In this document: one piece after another, positions 16,265 to 23,171 of the stretch | Position numbering within the stretch: position 1 is the first letter of the stretch | Layout of the letters: every line of letters begins with the position of its first letter | Assembly: GCF_003013395.1 (NCBI RefSeq) | Contig: NZ_PXZM01000054.1 | Location: 1 to 37,124 of the forward strand | DNA length: 37,124 nt | Direction of reading: 5' to 3' | Origin: Brevibacillus fortis | GTDB lineage: Bacteria > Bacillota > Bacilli > Brevibacillales > Brevibacillaceae | Translations under genes and position numbers: made by a program | The notes under the pieces: model-generated | Database searches by the model: none | Told to the model about the DNA's origin: nothing | Seen by the model: the letters and a program-made list of their open reading frames with translations, nothing else

Positions 16265-19200
16265 ATGCTTACTATGATAAAGCCAAGCAACCATAACCGG
16301 CGCCATTCAAAAGCACTCATAAGTAAGCATCTTGTGATTCTTCTCTTGTTTTTAGCATTTCTCCTAGGTCTTCGAACGTTCTGGTTTTCGTTTCATGCGT
16401 TTCCAGAGCATCCGCCTGTGGTTCAAGGGGTTCTTGATATGCGCGGGTGGGACTTTGAAAATTCCCCATCTATTTCACTAGATGGGGAATGGGAGTTTTT
16501 CCCCGATTCTTTGCTCACGCATGAAGATTTCCATTTCCAGCAATCATCGAATAACGAACAACAATACCTTCAAGTGCCTGGCAATTGGAGCAGTGCTTTT
16601 TCTAGGGACTCTCCGTCATCGTATGGCTATGGAACATACCGTTTACGGATCTTGGTGGATCAACCATTAAATCAGCCATACACCTTATGGGTTCCGCAAG
16701 TGGACGCATCTTCCACTGTAGAGGTTAACGGACAGATATTAGCCAGAGTCGGAGAGCCTGCGACAACAGCAGAAGATTACATTCCACGGAAGCAATCCTT
16801 CACGGCTACGTACATTGCAGGTGATGCAAAGGTCATTGAAGTGCTTGTCCGATCTGCCAACTTTCATAATCCAATAGAAGGGGGCATCATCAGATCGATT
16901 TACTTCGGGTCGCAGGCCACTGTTGATACCGAACGTTGGTATTCTATCGGCTTCCAGATGACAACCTTCCTCATCTTGTTGCTACATGGCTTGTATGCCG
17001 GCATCCTGTATATCTTGAATGCCCGTCACAAAGAGTTTCTGGTGTTCTTGCTGTTGCTTTCCTGTGTAGGGATAAAGACTGTGTCTGATTATGACAACCT
17101 GCTGCTACTTTGGCTCCCCATCGATTATACATGGGCGATCAAAGTGGAAGTGCTCGCCTACATATGGCAGCCTTTGCTGTTGATATTATTGGTCAGAAGT
17201 CTATCTGAACAGGAAGAGAAAGAAAACTCCAAGCCGTTCAGGGCCTATCTTTCCGTACTCAGTCTTTATTCGGCAGCGATCATACTGGGAACGGCTCAAT
17301 GGGTGTATTTTTTAGCTGGAACGCCATTTTTGGTCATGATATATTTCGGTCCGTTTTTGCTGTTTGTATTCAGGATCAGCCGCATGCTTATGCAAAACAA
17401 GCATGACGCTGTGTTTTTGCTCATTGCGGCAACGAGTATTTTTTCCAATGTCTTGTGGTCGGCCATCATGGAATATCAAATGATGGATATCAAGTACGTT
17501 TATTATCCACTCGATCTGATTGCTGCTCTTGTCAGCTTTTCTGCCTATTGGTTCAAGCGATTCTTTCGCAATTCAGAGGAGAAGGCAAAGCTGACGGAGC
17601 AATTGAGAGAAGCCGACAAGCTCAAAGACCAGTTTCTCGCCCATACCTCTCACGAACTGAGGACGCCATTGCACGGCATCATGAATATTGCCCAGACTGT
17701 CGTCAACAATGAAAAGCATGTCATGGGTGGTCGCAGCACGCAGGACATGGAGCTCTTGATCACGATCAGCCGCAGAATGTCGCATTTACTGGACGATTTG
17801 CTAGATGTCGTACGGTTGCAGGACAAGCATATCGTGTTGCAGAAGAAGCCGTTGCATATTCAATCGGTTGTTTCCGGTATCATCAGCATGCTCACCTACA
17901 TGGTAGAGGGTAAGCCTGTTCAATTGAAAATGGACATTCCGGAATCCATCCCGCCAATCTTGGCAGATGAAAAGCGGTTAGTACAGATTCTGTTCAATCT
18001 TGTTCACAATGCACTGAAATTCACGGAAGAAGGATCTGTCGTCGTTTCTGCTGAGATCGTGAACGGACAGGTGGCGATTTTTGTATCCGATACAGGAATC
18101 GGTATGGATGAGCATACCAAGGCACGGATATTTTTGCCGTATGAGCAGGGAGCACAAGCAACGAACGATGGAGGAGGAATCGGGCTTGGTCTCGCTATTT
18201 GTAAACAGCTGGTAGAGTTGCATGATAGTGAGCTCGGCGCCGTGTCTGAACCGAGCAAAGGCTCCGTATTTAGCTTTTCGCTGCCAGTGGTTAGTACAGA
18301 TGAGATGAAAGCAGCAGAGAGCCAATATGTCGAGCAGATGGATAAGAGTCATGAAGTGACGCCTATCAACCAGTTGAGGCATAGTGATGTCCCAGATATA
18401 TTCGCTTTTCAGCAGACAGCTGCGCATGCATCTTTTGAAAGAAAGGCGAACATATTAGCGATCGATGACGACCCGGTTAACCTAAGGGTGCTGGATCGTA
18501 TGCTCTCATCTTCGCAGTACCAAATCACCACGTGCACATCACCGAGAGACGCGCTCGATCTGCTTTTTACAGAGCAGTGGGATTTGCTTATCATCGATGT
18601 CATGATGCCGCATATGTCGGGCTACGAGCTGACACAAAAGGTCAGGGAGCATTTCTCTGTTTCCGAGCTGCCAATCTTGCTCTTAACTGCACGCAGCCAG
18701 TCTGAAGATGTATACACCGGGTATTTGTCTGGCGCGAATGATTATGTATGCAAACCAGTCGATGGTATGGAGCTGAGATATCGCGTCTGGTCGTTGACGA
18801 CACTCAAGCAAACCGTCGATGAACGACTTCGCATGGAGGCTGCCTACTTGCAGGCACAGATCCACCCGCATTTCTTGTTCAACACGCTCAGCTCGATTAT
18901 GGCACTCAGTGACATTGATACAGAGAAGATGCGTAAACTCGGGGATGCGTTTACCGCCTTCTTGCATATCAGCTTCGACTTTTTGAATACGGGAAAACAA
19001 GTCGCACTCTCTCATGAGCTGGAGCTGGTTCAAGCTTATCTTTACATTGAAAAGGAACGATTTGGCGAGCGGTTACAGATCATGTGGGAGGTTGAACCTG
19101 ATATCGATTTGATGATCCCGCCGCTTACCATTCAGCCGTTGGTTGAGAATGCAATCAATCATGGTCTTCTTACCCGAATAGAGGGTGGAACTCTCCATAT

Positions 19201-19432
19201 TCGGATCGTCCAGCAAAAGAACGCCACTCTTTTTGAGGTGAAGGACGACGGGATCGGGATGGAGGAAGCGACTGTGCGACGTTGTCTGGATTTGACGACG
19301 AAGGAAAGAAGCGGAATCGGGGTCTCCAACACGAATCGGAGACTGACGCAAATGTACGGGAAGGGCTTGTCTATCAAGAGCAAATTGAATGAGGGTACGA
19401 CGGTGTCGTTTGTGATACCAGATCGGATGTAA
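16265..19432 (+). CDS. Hybrid sensor protein with two kinase modules (7TMR-DISM, HisKA-HATPase, REC, LytS-type kinase)
   Basis: 1055 residues. Order: N-terminal membrane helix (~25-45); an extracytoplasmic galactose-binding-like jelly roll (~60-210, SLDGEWEFFPDSL, VPGNW, YGYGTYRLRI); seven membrane helices (7TMR-DISM type, ~225-435); a coiled coil; HisKA with phospho-His463 (HTSHELRTPLHG) and HATPase (NLVHNALKFTEEG, DTGIGMD, GGGIGLGLAI); a receiver domain with Asp778 (LLIIDVMMPHMSG); then a second kinase of the His_kinase/LytS type (QIHPHFLFNTLSSI, His867/His869) with its own HATPase (VENAINHGLL, DDGIGM). No DNA-binding output domain is present. It starts 60 bases after the exporter operon, with only a weak binding site (GAAAG). 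Partner regulators must lie elsewhere, or may be the neighbouring LuxR-type regulator. Confidence 0.9.
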   Translation: MLTMIKPSNHNRRHSKALISKHLVILLLFLAFLLGLRTFWFSFHAFPEHPPVVQGVLDMRGWDFENSPSISLDGEWEFFPDSLLTHEDFHFQQSSNNEQQYLQVPGNWSSAFSRDSPSSYGYGTYRLRILVDQPLNQPYTLWVPQVDASSTVEVNGQILARVGEPATTAEDYIPRKQSFTATYIAGDAKVIEVLVRSANFHNPIEGGIIRSIYFGSQATVDTERWYSIGFQMTTFLILLLHGLYAGILYILNARHKEFLVFLLLLSCVGIKTVSDYDNLLLLWLPIDYTWAIKVEVLAYIWQPLLLILLVRSLSEQEEKENSKPFRAYLSVLSLYSAAIILGTAQWVYFLAGTPFLVMIYFGPFLLFVFRISRMLMQNKHDAVFLLIAATSIFSNVLWSAIMEYQMMDIKYVYYPLDLIAALVSFSAYWFKRFFRNSEEKAKLTEQLREADKLKDQFLAHTSHELRTPLHGIMNIAQTVVNNEKHVMGGRSTQDMELLITISRRMSHLLDDLLDVVRLQDKHIVLQKKPLHIQSVVSGIISMLTYMVEGKPVQLKMDIPESIPPILADEKRLVQILFNLVHNALKFTEEGSVVVSAEIVNGQVAIFVSDTGIGMDEHTKARIFLPYEQGAQATNDGGGIGLGLAICKQLVELHDSELGAVSEPSKGSVFSFSLPVVSTDEMKAAESQYVEQMDKSHEVTPINQLRHSDVPDIFAFQQTAAHASFERKANILAIDDDPVNLRVLDRMLSSSQYQITTCTSPRDALDLLFTEQWDLLIIDVMMPHMSGYELTQKVREHFSVSELPILLLTARSQSEDVYTGYLSGANDYVCKPVDGMELRYRVWSLTTLKQTVDERLRMEAAYLQAQIHPHFLFNTLSSIMALSDIDTEKMRKLGDAFTAFLHISFDFLNTGKQVALSHELELVQAYLYIEKERFGERLQIMWEVEPDIDLMIPPLTIQPLVENAINHGLLTRIEGGTLHIRIVQQKNATLFEVKDDGIGMEEATVRRCLDLTTKERSGIGVSNTNRRLTQMYGKGLSIKSKLNEGTTVSFVIPDRM

Positions 19433-19462
19433 ATTCTAAATTATGAGGGGTGAATCGTCTTC

Positions 19463-19969
19463 ATTACTTTTCAATGCACCAAAAAGCTTATAGCAGAATT
19501 GAAAGGTACTGTGTCTGATAAAGAAAAAATAGCTTCGGAGCCTTTATACAGATGGCATGCTCACCTGTTTGTATATCAACGGCGGAAGTGTGTGCTGGTG
19601 ATGAATAACGTAACAAGATACAATTTCGTTATGTATGGATTAAAGAAGGCAGATTTTAATCGTTTTGATCAATTGGTGAAAGAAAAAATCACAGAGAACC
19701 TTCTTGCAGAAGGAATCGCGCAAACATTAATTGAGAAGTATCTACAAAATATCGGTGAGGCCACTTATACGGAAACAAGTGATAGAAGCATTCTTAGTCA
19801 AATGAATGACATGATATGGATTGCACAGTACGATATGGATAGGAATATGAGGGAGAGCAATGAATTGGGTATTGATCAGGTGAATCGGTTTTTGAATGAT
19901 TACATCATGACTAAATTGCCGCAACTATACCCCAGACAAGCAATGCTGGAAGCGTTAGAAAATTTATAG
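19463..19969 (+). CDS. DUF6933-like protein, apparent ATT start
   Basis: 168 residues if begun at ATT 19463, which follows GAGGGGTG (19445-19452) by 10 bases and gives M-T-F-Q-C-T-K-K-L-I-A-E-L, the usual beginning of DUF6933 proteins ('xxIxCTKKLLxxL'). A TTG at 19499 is the first standard start but would delete this conserved segment and has no binding site. The family core is visible: LYRWHAHLFVYQRRKCVLVMNNVTRYNFVMYGLKKADF and SDRSILSQMNDMIWI. The function of the family is unknown. It is probably cytosolic, with no signal or membrane segment. A terminator follows directly. Confidence 0.8.
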   Translation: MTFQCTKKLIAELKGTVSDKEKIASEPLYRWHAHLFVYQRRKCVLVMNNVTRYNFVMYGLKKADFNRFDQLVKEKITENLLAEGIAQTLIEKYLQNIGEATYTETSDRSILSQMNDMIWIAQYDMDRNMRESNELGIDQVNRFLNDYIMTKLPQLYPRQAMLEALENL

Positions 19970-19973
19970 TACC

Positions 19974-20017
19974 AAAAGCATCCTCACTTTCACGAGTGAT
20001 TCAGGATGCTTTTTTGA
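19974..20017 (+). terminator. Rho-independent terminator
   Basis: The stem AAAAGCATCCT (19974-19984) pairs with AGGATGCTTTT (20003-20013), with an inner CACT/AGTG pair, followed by a T-run. It lies immediately after the DUF6933-like gene. Confidence 0.9.
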
Positions 20018-20049
20018 TGCTCCGATTCAAAAAGACGATCTATGAAAAA

Positions 20050-20079
20050 TTGAAAAACGACACTGATGTCGTTTATAAT
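20050..20079 (+). promoter_or_regulatory. tetR promoter with operator in the spacer
   Basis: The -35 TTGAAA (20050-20055) and -10 TATAAT (20074-20079) have an 18-bp spacer. The spacer and its edges hold a perfect dyad AAACGACA-CTGA-TGTCGTTT (20055-20074). A further half-site (AAAACGACAT) lies at about 20094-20103. The arrangement fits autorepression by the TetR protein encoded downstream. Confidence 0.8.
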
Positions 20080-20141
20080 AATCTCACCAACAAAAACGAC
20101 ATCTATGTATATTTTATTCAAAGGAGGTAGGCCCAAATCTA

Positions 20142-20759
20142 ATGGCCCCAAAGGTAAGCGACGAATACAAAACAAAAAAAAAGACCGAGCTGCTGCATGC
20201 CGCCAAGCGTGTGTTCATCACGAAAGGCTATACTCGCGCCACCATGCAAGACGTCATGGACGAGGCTGGTGTATCGCGCGGAGCCTTGTACGCCTACTTT
20301 GATAACCTAGAGCACTTATATATGGAGCTGCTGCAATTTGAGGATCAACAGGATGTACAGTTTTTCACGCCAATTACTGGCGAAACGTCTTGGGAGCAAA
20401 TGACCAAATGGGTCTACAAACAGCAAGTCGAGATTGAGAACATCGAACAAACATTGTCCCAAGCCAACTCAGAGTTTTTTCTGTCACTGAAAGATCAGCA
20501 AAAGCAACAGAGCTATCCATACATCACGACTCGCTATGAAAAAATGGTGGATGTGTTGACAGTTTTCTTCGCGCATGGAACAGAGACAGGTGAGTTCAAG
20601 CCACAGCTTCCACCCGAGGTGATCGCACGCTATCTCATCTCGGTTATCGATGGACTGATGCTAGATACCGCGCATTTGGGTGCAGAAAAAACGAAGGTGT
20701 CCGTGCAGATGGAAGCACTGTTGTTTTCATTGCGAGCGATGCTGGGACCGGTTCAATAA
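20142..20759 (+). CDS. TetR-family transcriptional regulator
   Basis: 205 residues. ATG 20142 follows AAAGGAGG. The HTH occupies residues ~12-60: KTELLHAAKRVFITKGYTRATMQDVMDEAGVSRGALYAYFDNLEHLYMELL, the typical TetR form. The C-terminal domain resembles the YfiR-like/TetR_C group by general pattern only. The palindrome in its promoter suggests self-repression. The only co-directional neighbour is the acetyltransferase 13 bases downstream, which is therefore the likely co-regulated gene. Confidence 0.9.
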   Translation: MAPKVSDEYKTKKKTELLHAAKRVFITKGYTRATMQDVMDEAGVSRGALYAYFDNLEHLYMELLQFEDQQDVQFFTPITGETSWEQMTKWVYKQQVEIENIEQTLSQANSEFFLSLKDQQKQQSYPYITTRYEKMVDVLTVFFAHGTETGEFKPQLPPEVIARYLISVIDGLMLDTAHLGAEKTKVSVQMEALLFSLRAMLGPVQ

Positions 20760-20772
20760 GGAGGGGGGACAA

Positions 20773-21306
20773 ATGTTGTTTCAATCAGAGCGAATCTATC
20801 TGAGAAAAATGACGAGCGAGGATGTGGACGTCTACCACATGTGGAGAAATGACGTGGAAGTCATGCGGACAACGAGTCCGTCTATGGACGTCTTTACGTG
20901 GGATGATACGAACGGGTTTGTGAATCAGGTCATCCTGCATGTAAGCTCATCGAAGAGCTACATGATCGTAGACAGCCAAACCAATCGACCGATCGGGATC
21001 ACCTCCCTCATCCAAATCGATCTGAAAAACCGCAATGCGGAGTGCATCATCGATATTGGAGAGAAGGAGTACTGGGGAAAAGGGTATGCACGAGAAGCGC
21101 TGAAGCTGCTGCTGGATTATGCGTTCTTGGAAATGAATCTGCATCGGGTATCGCTTCGCGTCTTTTCCTTTAACGAAAAGGCGATCAGGTTGTACGAGAG
21201 GCTTGGATTCAAGCAGGAGGGAATCTCGCGGCAGTTTTTGTTTCGAGAAGGAAAATGGCATGATCTTATGCACATGGGGATTTTACAGCAGGAATATATC
21301 TCGTAA
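20773..21306 (+). CDS. GNAT-family N-acetyltransferase (RimJ/RimL type)
   Basis: 177 residues from ATG 20773, preceded by GGAGGGGGG. The acetyl-CoA loop EYWGKGYAREALKLLLDYAF (Q/RxxGxG/A variant WGKGYA) and the terminal LHRVSLRVFSFNEKAIRLYERLGFKQEGISRQ are standard RimJ/RimL features. The open frame extends 31 codons upstream inside the tetR gene, but the strong binding site fixes the start here. The 13-base gap from tetR makes an operon likely. The substrate is unknown; resistance by acetylation of a small amine is one possibility. Confidence 0.9.
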   Translation: MLFQSERIYLRKMTSEDVDVYHMWRNDVEVMRTTSPSMDVFTWDDTNGFVNQVILHVSSSKSYMIVDSQTNRPIGITSLIQIDLKNRNAECIIDIGEKEYWGKGYAREALKLLLDYAFLEMNLHRVSLRVFSFNEKAIRLYERLGFKQEGISRQFLFREGKWHDLMHMGILQQEYIS

Positions 21307-21310
21307 AAAA

Positions 21311-21597
21311 ACTATACCGATGCCTAATTCATGGAGGAGCGACCGCGTTTTAGCGGAAAGTTTAAGGATGAAGCGCTTAATCTTCCCTGCACGTAAAAAA
21401 AGAGGCTGGCCGTCCTTTGAGAAATCGAAAGCGGTCAAATCGGGGTCATGGCTGCAATTAAAACATACGGGGTAAGCATAACAACCTTGGCAAAATGGGA
21501 AGTGTACGGATACCGCCTAAGTCCCATGGAATTCAGGACCAAGGCCGCTTAACCAATTTTTATTATTTGTACTGTCTACTTGATGGAGTGCAGTTCA
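21311..21597 (+). mobile_element. Decayed, internally deleted IS3-family element
   Basis: Reading from ATG 21331 gives MEERPRFSGKFKDEALNL, like an IS3 OrfA N-terminus, then a stop. A shifted frame continues with IESGQIGVMAAIKTYGVSITTLAKW (OrfA HTH-like 'AxxYGVSxTTLxKW'). This jumps straight to EVYGYRLSPMEFRTKAA and a stop at about 21552, like the end of OrfB. Beyond it, 21569-21597 (ACTGTC...TGCAGTTCA) resembles a right terminal repeat of IS3-family elements. Nearly the whole of orfB, including the DDE residues, is missing, so it cannot move itself. Its first 30 coding bases recur inverted at 4274-4303. Confidence 0.6.
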
Positions 21598-21614
21598 CCT
21601 TATCGACAGCCTGT

Positions 21615-21645
21615 AGCCCACTCGTAGAACGGGTGGGCTTTTTTC
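21615..21645 (+). terminator. Rho-independent terminator upstream of the TOMM region
   Basis: The stem AGCCCACTC (21615-21623) pairs with GGGTGGGCT (21631-21639), one G-U pair, followed by TTTTTT. Orientation is plus, so it would end transcripts coming from the tetR-acetyltransferase operon and IS remnant. Confidence 0.8.
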
Positions 21646-21659
21646 TTATTTTGCGATCG

Positions 21660-22367
21660 TCATAGGAACGGAAAATACCCGTGACTGTACTTCCATATTC
21701 CATCTCTCAAACAAACGCTCTGTTCATAGGTTAGTTCACATCGAATTCGTTGATTAGCTATGGGGTACATAAGGTTACTCGGTTCTGAACTGTGGCCTAA
21801 CCCCAAGATGTGACCAATCTCATGGGCCAATGTAGATGGCGCAATAGCGTTTGCATTAAGAAAAACGGAAGGGCGATGCTTAATAATACCGTACAAGGCA
21901 AGGTGTTCTGAAGGGCTGGCCCTCTTCCATTTCCGCAGCAACAAAGATAGTTGTTCGATTGCCCGCAGATTGCAGAATGTTGCAGCACCGGGTATATGAA
22001 CGCCAGCAGATATACCATCAGGAGGGATTGCAATAAGGTAGTAGATGTTAATACAAGGTAAGCGTTGTTTTGTTTTTCTCCAATCTCCTGCACGAGCGGT
22101 TTCAATAAAAAAATCCCGTAAGTCGTGAGATGAGTTGAAGCTATGCTGAAGGCTGTCATTTTCGAAGACATCATTTTCTTCATGAAACACGAGATTCATC
22201 CATGGAAAACCATTCACTTCAGCGTTCCTATTAAAATAATGTTGCGCATAGACAACGTTTTGTTTCACCGTAGACTTGGCTATTTCCAAATCCTCAAATG
22301 CACCCTTCTGTACAATAACATTTAATGAGAAATGTGCGGTTTTTCTCCTCGTTAGAGAGTTAGACAT
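21660..22367 (-). CDS. Matrixin-like metzincin zinc metalloprotease
   Basis: 235 residues. The zinc-binding motif HEIGHILGLGH occupies residues 182-192 (HExxHxxGxxH), followed by SSEPSNLMYP with the Met-turn Met200, so the metzincin active site is complete. The ~180 residues before it have no signal peptide and no membrane helix, so the protein looks cytosolic, unusual for a metzincin, most of which are secreted. It is transcribed divergently from the TOMM precursor gene, whose start lies 315 bases away. By position it is a candidate for leader-peptide removal or product-related proteolysis; there is no direct evidence. A weak AGAG-type binding site precedes ATG 22367. Confidence 0.82.
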   Translation of the reverse strand: MSNSLTRRKTAHFSLNVIVQKGAFEDLEIAKSTVKQNVVYAQHYFNRNAEVNGFPWMNLVFHEENDVFENDSLQHSFNSSHDLRDFFIETARAGDWRKTKQRLPCINIYYLIAIPPDGISAGVHIPGAATFCNLRAIEQLSLLLRKWKRASPSEHLALYGIIKHRPSVFLNANAIAPSTLAHEIGHILGLGHSSEPSNLMYPIANQRIRCELTYEQSVCLRDGIWKYSHGYFPFL

Positions 22368-22681
22368 TGTTGATCACTCTTTTCTTCCTGTACTGCCTTT
22401 GCCTTACTCCTTGCCTGCTTATTACTTATGTAAAAAACCTAAATTTGGTTCAAGATCTGAAAGCCTAGCATTCCTGGGGCACTCTTCTTGGACTTTTTTG
22501 TACGCGTGGCAAATACCCGAATTGAGGAAATGAAGTGACGAACAAGTTGTTCCGAGAATAGCTTGCAGCAAGACGAATTGAAGTACTCTAACTCCTCTGG
22601 TAGTAGGTTTTGTTGATCATACGTTGGGAGAATCAGGGTTATTAAGTAATGCCCTAGGACATGAATAAGGGAGGAAAACAA
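22368..22681. other. Intergenic region between the protease and the TOMM precursor
   Basis: About 310 bases that must contain divergent promoters. I see no convincing sigma-A promoter for the precursor (TTGATC at 22613 has no well-spaced -10). An 80-codon minus-strand frame (22439-22681) begins with TTG without a binding site and is not annotated. Confidence 0.4.
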
Positions 22682-22981
22682 GTGAGCAGTGATTTCAGGA
22701 GAGATTTTGAAAGTATGGAAGTAAGCAGGATCGATGCAAGCAGCATGTTTTATGGTAGTAGTGATTCTGGGGAGTTATACCAATATCGATGCGATTACGG
22801 CTGTAGAGACAGATGCGGTTGTAGAGACAGATGCGGCTGTAGAGACAGATGCGGTTGTAGAGATAGATGCGGTTGTAGAGACAGATGTGGTTGTAGAGAC
22901 AGATGCGGTTGTAGAGACAGATGCGGTTGTAGAGACAGATGCGGTTGTAGAGACAGATGCAGACCCAGATGTTGGGACTGA
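22682..22981 (+). CDS. TOMM precursor peptide with nine Cys-Arg-Asp-Arg-Cys repeats (heterocycloanthracin-like)
   Basis: 99 residues from GTG 22682; AAGGGAGG (22667-22674) lies 7 bases upstream, so the ATG at 22661, which precedes this site, is not the start. A polar, Cys-free leader (residues 1-36, MSSDFRRDFESMEVSRIDAS...) is followed by a core with 20 cysteines: RC, DYG, eight CRDRCG hexads (41-88), CRDRC (89-93) and RPRCWD. Cysteines are the only heterocyclisable residues in the core; there are no Ser or Thr after residue 29. Known heterocycloanthracin/sonorensin precursors use Cys-Xaa-Xaa repeats; here the spacing alternates between i+4 and i+2. Full modification would give up to 20 thiazole/thiazoline rings flanked by Arg and Asp. 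The modification genes follow on the same strand after a terminator. Confidence 0.88.
   Translation: MSSDFRRDFESMEVSRIDASSMFYGSSDSGELYQYRCDYGCRDRCGCRDRCGCRDRCGCRDRCGCRDRCGCRDRCGCRDRCGCRDRCGCRDRCRPRCWD
22802..22960 (+). repeat. Nine 18-bp tandem repeats encoding the precursor core
   Basis: Units of 18 bp (codons TGY AGA GAY AGA TGY GGY), the last without the Gly codon. The few differences between units (GGC/GGT, GAC/GAT, TGC/TGT) are all third-position and silent in the Cys-Arg-Asp-Arg-Cys-Gly frame. High identity suggests recent expansion by slippage or unequal recombination. Confidence 0.95.
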
Positions 22982-23030
22982 TGTTGGGTCAGGCGTCTAA
23001 AGGGTAAGATATAGATATGCTGATAGAAGG

Positions 23031-23068
23031 GCCATAATCCATGATTATCGTGGGTTATGGCTTTTTTT
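23031..23068 (+). terminator. Terminator between precursor and maturation genes
   Basis: The stem GCCATAATCC (23031-23040) pairs with GGGTTATGGC (23052-23061), one G-U pair, followed by TTTTTTT. It lies 50 bases after the precursor stop and would let the precursor be made in excess over the enzymes. A TTGACA (23084-23089) follows, but its best -10 (TAAGAT, 23111) is 21 bp away, so an independent promoter for the enzymes is unsure. Confidence 0.88.
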
Positions 23069-23171
23069 CTTCCCCATCATTTTTTGACAAGAAGGACAAA
23101 TTGCAGAGCATAAGATCAAAATAGTTGTGAAAGACATATTTCCGAAATCAGGTCACGGGAGGAGGCATAAA

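Noticed and set aside
22439..22681. 80-codon minus-strand frame between protease and precursor
   Set aside because: TTG start with no binding site, overlapping the precursor's own translation start; no recognisable domain.
22802..22960. Possible CRISPR array, from the regular short repeats
   Set aside because: The 18-bp units are contiguous with no spacers and lie inside a coding gene with a good start; no cas genes are near.
22734..23000. Open frame encoding VVETDA repeats over the TOMM precursor
   Set aside because: It has no ribosome binding site, and every difference between repeats is silent in the Cys frame but not in this one. It is a by-product of the 18-bp repeat.
23127..23171. GTG 23127 as the start of the HcaF-like gene
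   Set aside because: It has no binding site, and the GGGAGGAGG before ATG 23172 lies inside this extension.
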